From Skeletonema tropicum (taxonomy: Eukaryota > Bacillariophyta > Thalassiosirophyceae > Thalassiosirales > Thalassiosiraceae): DNA of 64,000 nt. Below the pieces are notes generated by a model that saw only the letters and a list, made by a program, of their open reading frames with translations, did no database searches and was not told the DNA's origin. The DNA lies in NCBI GenBank assembly GCA_037178625.1, contig CM074130.1:2418001-2482000 (forward strand). Direction: 5' to 3'. A program made the position numbers and the translations under genes. This document shows, piece after piece, positions 61,411 through 64,000 of the stretch; the stretch's first letter is position 1; the number at the start of each line of letters is the position of its first letter.

Positions 61411-61469
61411 CTACGTACTAGAACTTCTCCGAGAAAATACATCACGGAGTGATTGCTGTCCACTTTGAA
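61358..61469. repeat. 29-base direct repeat, two copies
   Basis: Copies at 61358-61386 and 61441-61469 share GAGTGATTGCTGTCCACTTT and flanking bases with one mismatch. The second copy is inside the coding 3' end of the minus-strand gene, so the first looks like a duplicated fragment of it. Confidence 0.8.
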
Positions 61470-63422
61470 TTCCAATCTCACGAAGAATTTTGTTCTTAGT
61501 CTCTAAATCACTCATACCATCGTCTTTCCGTTTCTTCATAACTTTTGAATTCTCTCGGCAAGACTGTGAATACTTGATGTTGCCTTGCTTCTTTTGTCGC
61601 TTTGATGAAGCTGTGCTTGCACTTCAAGGTCGACAACCTGCGATTGATATCATTATCGAGATCGGTCGGCTCCAAATTGCACAACTCCTTCCACTGCTCG
61701 GCAGTGATGACCATGGCAGTAGCAGTCACTCCCCTGCAATACCTCATTGTTGATGTTGACTGCCAAAGGTCCAATCTCCAAACTATCATTCTGCAATCCT
61801 TCGATATCAAGTTCGTCACCGACAATTCGACGTTGTGCCGGTCTTGCCCGAGGAAGCTCATTAGTATCATTGCCTCCACTCTTCAGATTGCGCTTGCCTT
61901 CTTCTTTGACACGTGCTATAATCAAATGCATAAAATCATCCGTCTGGAATAAGTACTCACGTAACACCTTCTTCTGAAGTTCCGTACCTCGAGTGACTCC
62001 AAATTGCCGCAGTAATTTATTCCATATTGCATGGGCGCTCTCAATGTTTTGCTCGTCAATACCACCAAGAGTGCCCCATAGACGGAGCTGTCTCACAAGA
62101 TGTCCACCAAAAAGGAGATGGGCTTTCATAGAGCGTGTTAGTTTTGGCTTCCATCCACTAATTGGGCAATCATCTTTGCAAAGTTTGTAGACGAGTTCTT
62201 TCAGTTCATCGGCATCCTTTTCCAGCAATGGGACCTTCTTATATGTCATTGTCGGGTATTTTGCTATAACAGCATCCCTTTTCCGTTTGTAACACTCCTT
62301 TGTTGGTGCAAATGGTCGAAGTCCTCTGCCATTACTTCCCGGATCACGAGTGTCACAGGCAATAAACATCGCAACCCGTCGTAGTTGTTTTAGATTTATA
62401 CCAGCGAATTTGCAGCAGGCTAGCGTTGTTTCAACGTCGAATCTATGGTGTGCATTCCATGTTTTGATAATGTATTTCTTTGGAATGCCATTCTTCAACC
62501 GCCGCTGTATGAGTAACTCAAGCATTTCATCCTCAGTGTTGAAGCCGCCAGACTTGAGACTATCTAGCCAGTCACCTGCTTTCTTTGTCCGTGCACGTTT
62601 ATTTCTTGTTGTTTCCTCGACTGCATAGGTCCCTGGCATCTTAGCAACAAGCATTGGTCGGTGTTTTGTAAATGATAATAACTTTGCAACTGGCACATCG
62701 ACATCATGCTCATCAAACATCCATTGCAACAACATTCCAGCAACTCGTTAATCGTTATCATTCGGCGGTAGTTTACCATTGCGCGAGGTTTTTAATTTTT
62801 GTTCGAACAGTGCAACAGCATCATCGGTAAGGTGACCATTGTGGTCGAAAATTACAATGCTTCCCGGATTGAGTCTCTTTGGCAGAAGAAGATCCACTTC
62901 TGTCTCTTCTTGCTCTTCTGTTTCTTTCGACTGCTTGTTATTTGTAGCTTTGCTTTTCTTTTTCTTCTTTGCCGGCGAACCTCTTAATGACCGCATATCG
63001 ACAGGATGCGAGACTGGAGTAATAATTGTTGTTTCATCTTCGAATAGAGCCATGAAATCATTGTGTCGTTGCACTTTTCCACGATCAGGGTGGTCTTTCC
63101 ATGTCTGGTCCCAAGGCCGTTGACATTTCTTTTTTACGTTGGTCCCGCGTGTCCTGCTGATAAGGTCAGGGGTGAGGATGCCTCCAGCGTTATTTGGAGT
63201 ATAAAGGCAGCCATCACAGATGACTCTCTTGTGTGCGTTAACTGTTGGCTTTAATTGAAAATTGAAGCAATTACGACTCTCATCACGGCTGAAGAAGAAA
63301 TGTTTGGGGACTGAAAGCTTTGCAGGCGTGGTATCTTCTCCCCTTCTCGAACGTCGGGATGATCGGCCGCTCTCGCTCCTGCTGTTGCGGCCAGCAGAAG
63401 GGGTGGTTTGACCTGTCGACAT
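61411..63422 (-). CDS. Unrecognised, possibly transposon-derived protein, interrupted
   Basis: About 670 codons from ATG 63422 to TAG 61411, counting one in-frame TAA (62748-62750) and two +1 skips at 61733 (CAG g GGA) and 61510 (GAG t GAT). Part 1 has Ser/Arg-rich ends, Cys pairs (VICDGCLYT) and PWDQTWKDHPDRG. Part 2 has a helical run with RLKNGIPKKYIIKTWNAHH, then DDCPISGWKPKLTRSMKAHL and WGTLGGIDEQNIESAHAIWN, which recalls C-terminal regions of transposon-encoded proteins, but no DDE triad is clear. Part 3 continues VITAEQWKEL and ETKNKILREIGIQSGQQSL. The location in gene-poor DNA fits a mobile origin. Function not assigned. Confidence 0.45.
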
Positions 63423-64000
63423 GGTTCGGAAGTGCTAGCGGAACTGTGCACCATCGTGAAATGCCGCTGTCCCTCCGATGGCGCCACATTTTTATGCCTT
63501 GGCGCCAAAAAAACACTACATGCCACAAAAAAAATTTCAAATCATCCACACAATAAAATTAGCGGGTGGTGATTCTTTGTGGTGGAGTATCTTCTACACT
63601 CTTTTTACACAATTAAATCATCATGAGCATGCATGAGATATCAACCTGGGACAAGTTTGGGCAGAAATGGGACAAGTTTGGGCAGAAATGGGACAAGTTT
63701 GGGCAGAAACGGAATATGGAAACACAGCAGCACAGGTACGCACCGAGCACCGAGCGATGTAGCATCACCACACAACGTTGTATCATTGTCTCATAAGAGA
63801 GGCAACTGAGGGTGGACGGTGGACATTCATTCTGCCGCTGATAGCAATGACTCTCAAAAACAGAGTGCTGATGGAATGAATCAACAATGGAGGAGGAGGG
63901 CTGGAGATTCAACCAGAACCAGGCGGGCGGGGCAAATACACATTACATCCTTCATCCTCATCAACACTGCAATTTTATCATCGTCTTGCCTCATAACTCA
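63423..64000. other. Upstream stretch to window end, with a short tandem repeat
   Basis: No gene supported. Contains the three-unit repeat at 63650-63713. A gene may begin beyond the window edge. Confidence 0.4.
63650..63713. repeat. Three tandem copies of a 21-base unit
   Basis: GGGACAAGTTTGGGCAGAAA plus one base, three times with one late substitution. Minisatellite; no function seen. Confidence 0.9.

Noticed and set aside
16116..61733. Euplotes-style frameshifting only at stop codons
   Set aside because: In the cyclin, most SMC6 sites and MTHFR the conserved sequence leaves the zero frame well before any stop, so the shift is not confined to stops.

Overview
The window looks like nuclear DNA of a diatom (stramenopile alga). 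Genes are dense and on both strands. Introns are few, short (about 53-132 nt) and GT-AG. Several proteins carry a signal peptide followed by a Phe- or Trp-containing transit motif, as expected for a plastid behind four membranes: a Tic22-like import factor, a lumenal FKBP and an rRNA/tRNA-type methylase. HMG-box, IQ-repeat and other low-complexity proteins typical of diatoms are also present. I read everything from the sequence alone. Family names rest on motifs, not on database searches.

Layout. 0-9 kb: LCAT-like acyltransferase/lipase, PI4-kinase beta, an AlkB-like/glycosyltransferase fusion, a Q/H-rich protein. 9.5-16.6 kb: zinc-cluster-like protein, plastid RNA methylase, cyclin-Y-like protein. 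16.6-24.1 kb: MFS transporter, small acidic protein, a QSOX-type sulfhydryl oxidase with an EF-hand, a small membrane protein, an HXXEE-domain protein. 24.3-25.0 kb: a Mutator-like non-autonomous transposon with a perfect 10-bp target duplication. 25-35 kb: lariat debranching enzyme DBR1, CDK20-like kinase, a putative mitochondrial protein, ZIP zinc transporter, a second QSOX, Tic22-like protein, ARL6IP4-like protein. 35.5-49.2 kb: SMC6, MTHFR, an S/R-rich protein, a secreted unknown, an HMG-box protein, lumenal FKBP. 49.5-53.4 kb: IQ-repeat protein, ALKBH6. 53.5-64 kb is gene-poor: tRNA-Ser(CGA), about 3.7 kb of ~183-bp satellite, a perfect 33-bp hairpin, tRNA-Val(CAC), and an unrecognised, possibly transposon-derived gene.

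The most striking pattern runs across many genes. Ten genes can only be read end to end if single extra nucleotides are skipped. I find about 23 such sites and every one is +1; none is -1. After removing the skipped bases, exon lengths sum to exact multiples of three and conserved residues continue. At 19 sites the skip can be placed so that the new-frame codon begins with G, meaning the zero-frame codon is NGN (GGN, TGA, TGG, AGA, AGC or CGA). That is the layout of known programmed +1 sites (antizyme UCC-UGA-U, Ty1 CUU-AGG-C). Eighteen other genes, including 3.0-kb and 2.8-kb reading frames, have none. Either this organism uses +1 frameshifting widely, or the sequence has an odd, gene-clustered, G-adjacent insertion bias. 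Transcript and peptide data would decide.

Functional themes: disulfide formation in the secretory pathway (two QSOX-like enzymes, with a ZIP zinc transporter beside one), RNA metabolism (DBR1, RNA methylase, ARL6IP4), plastid biogenesis (Tic22, FKBP), and genome maintenance (SMC6).
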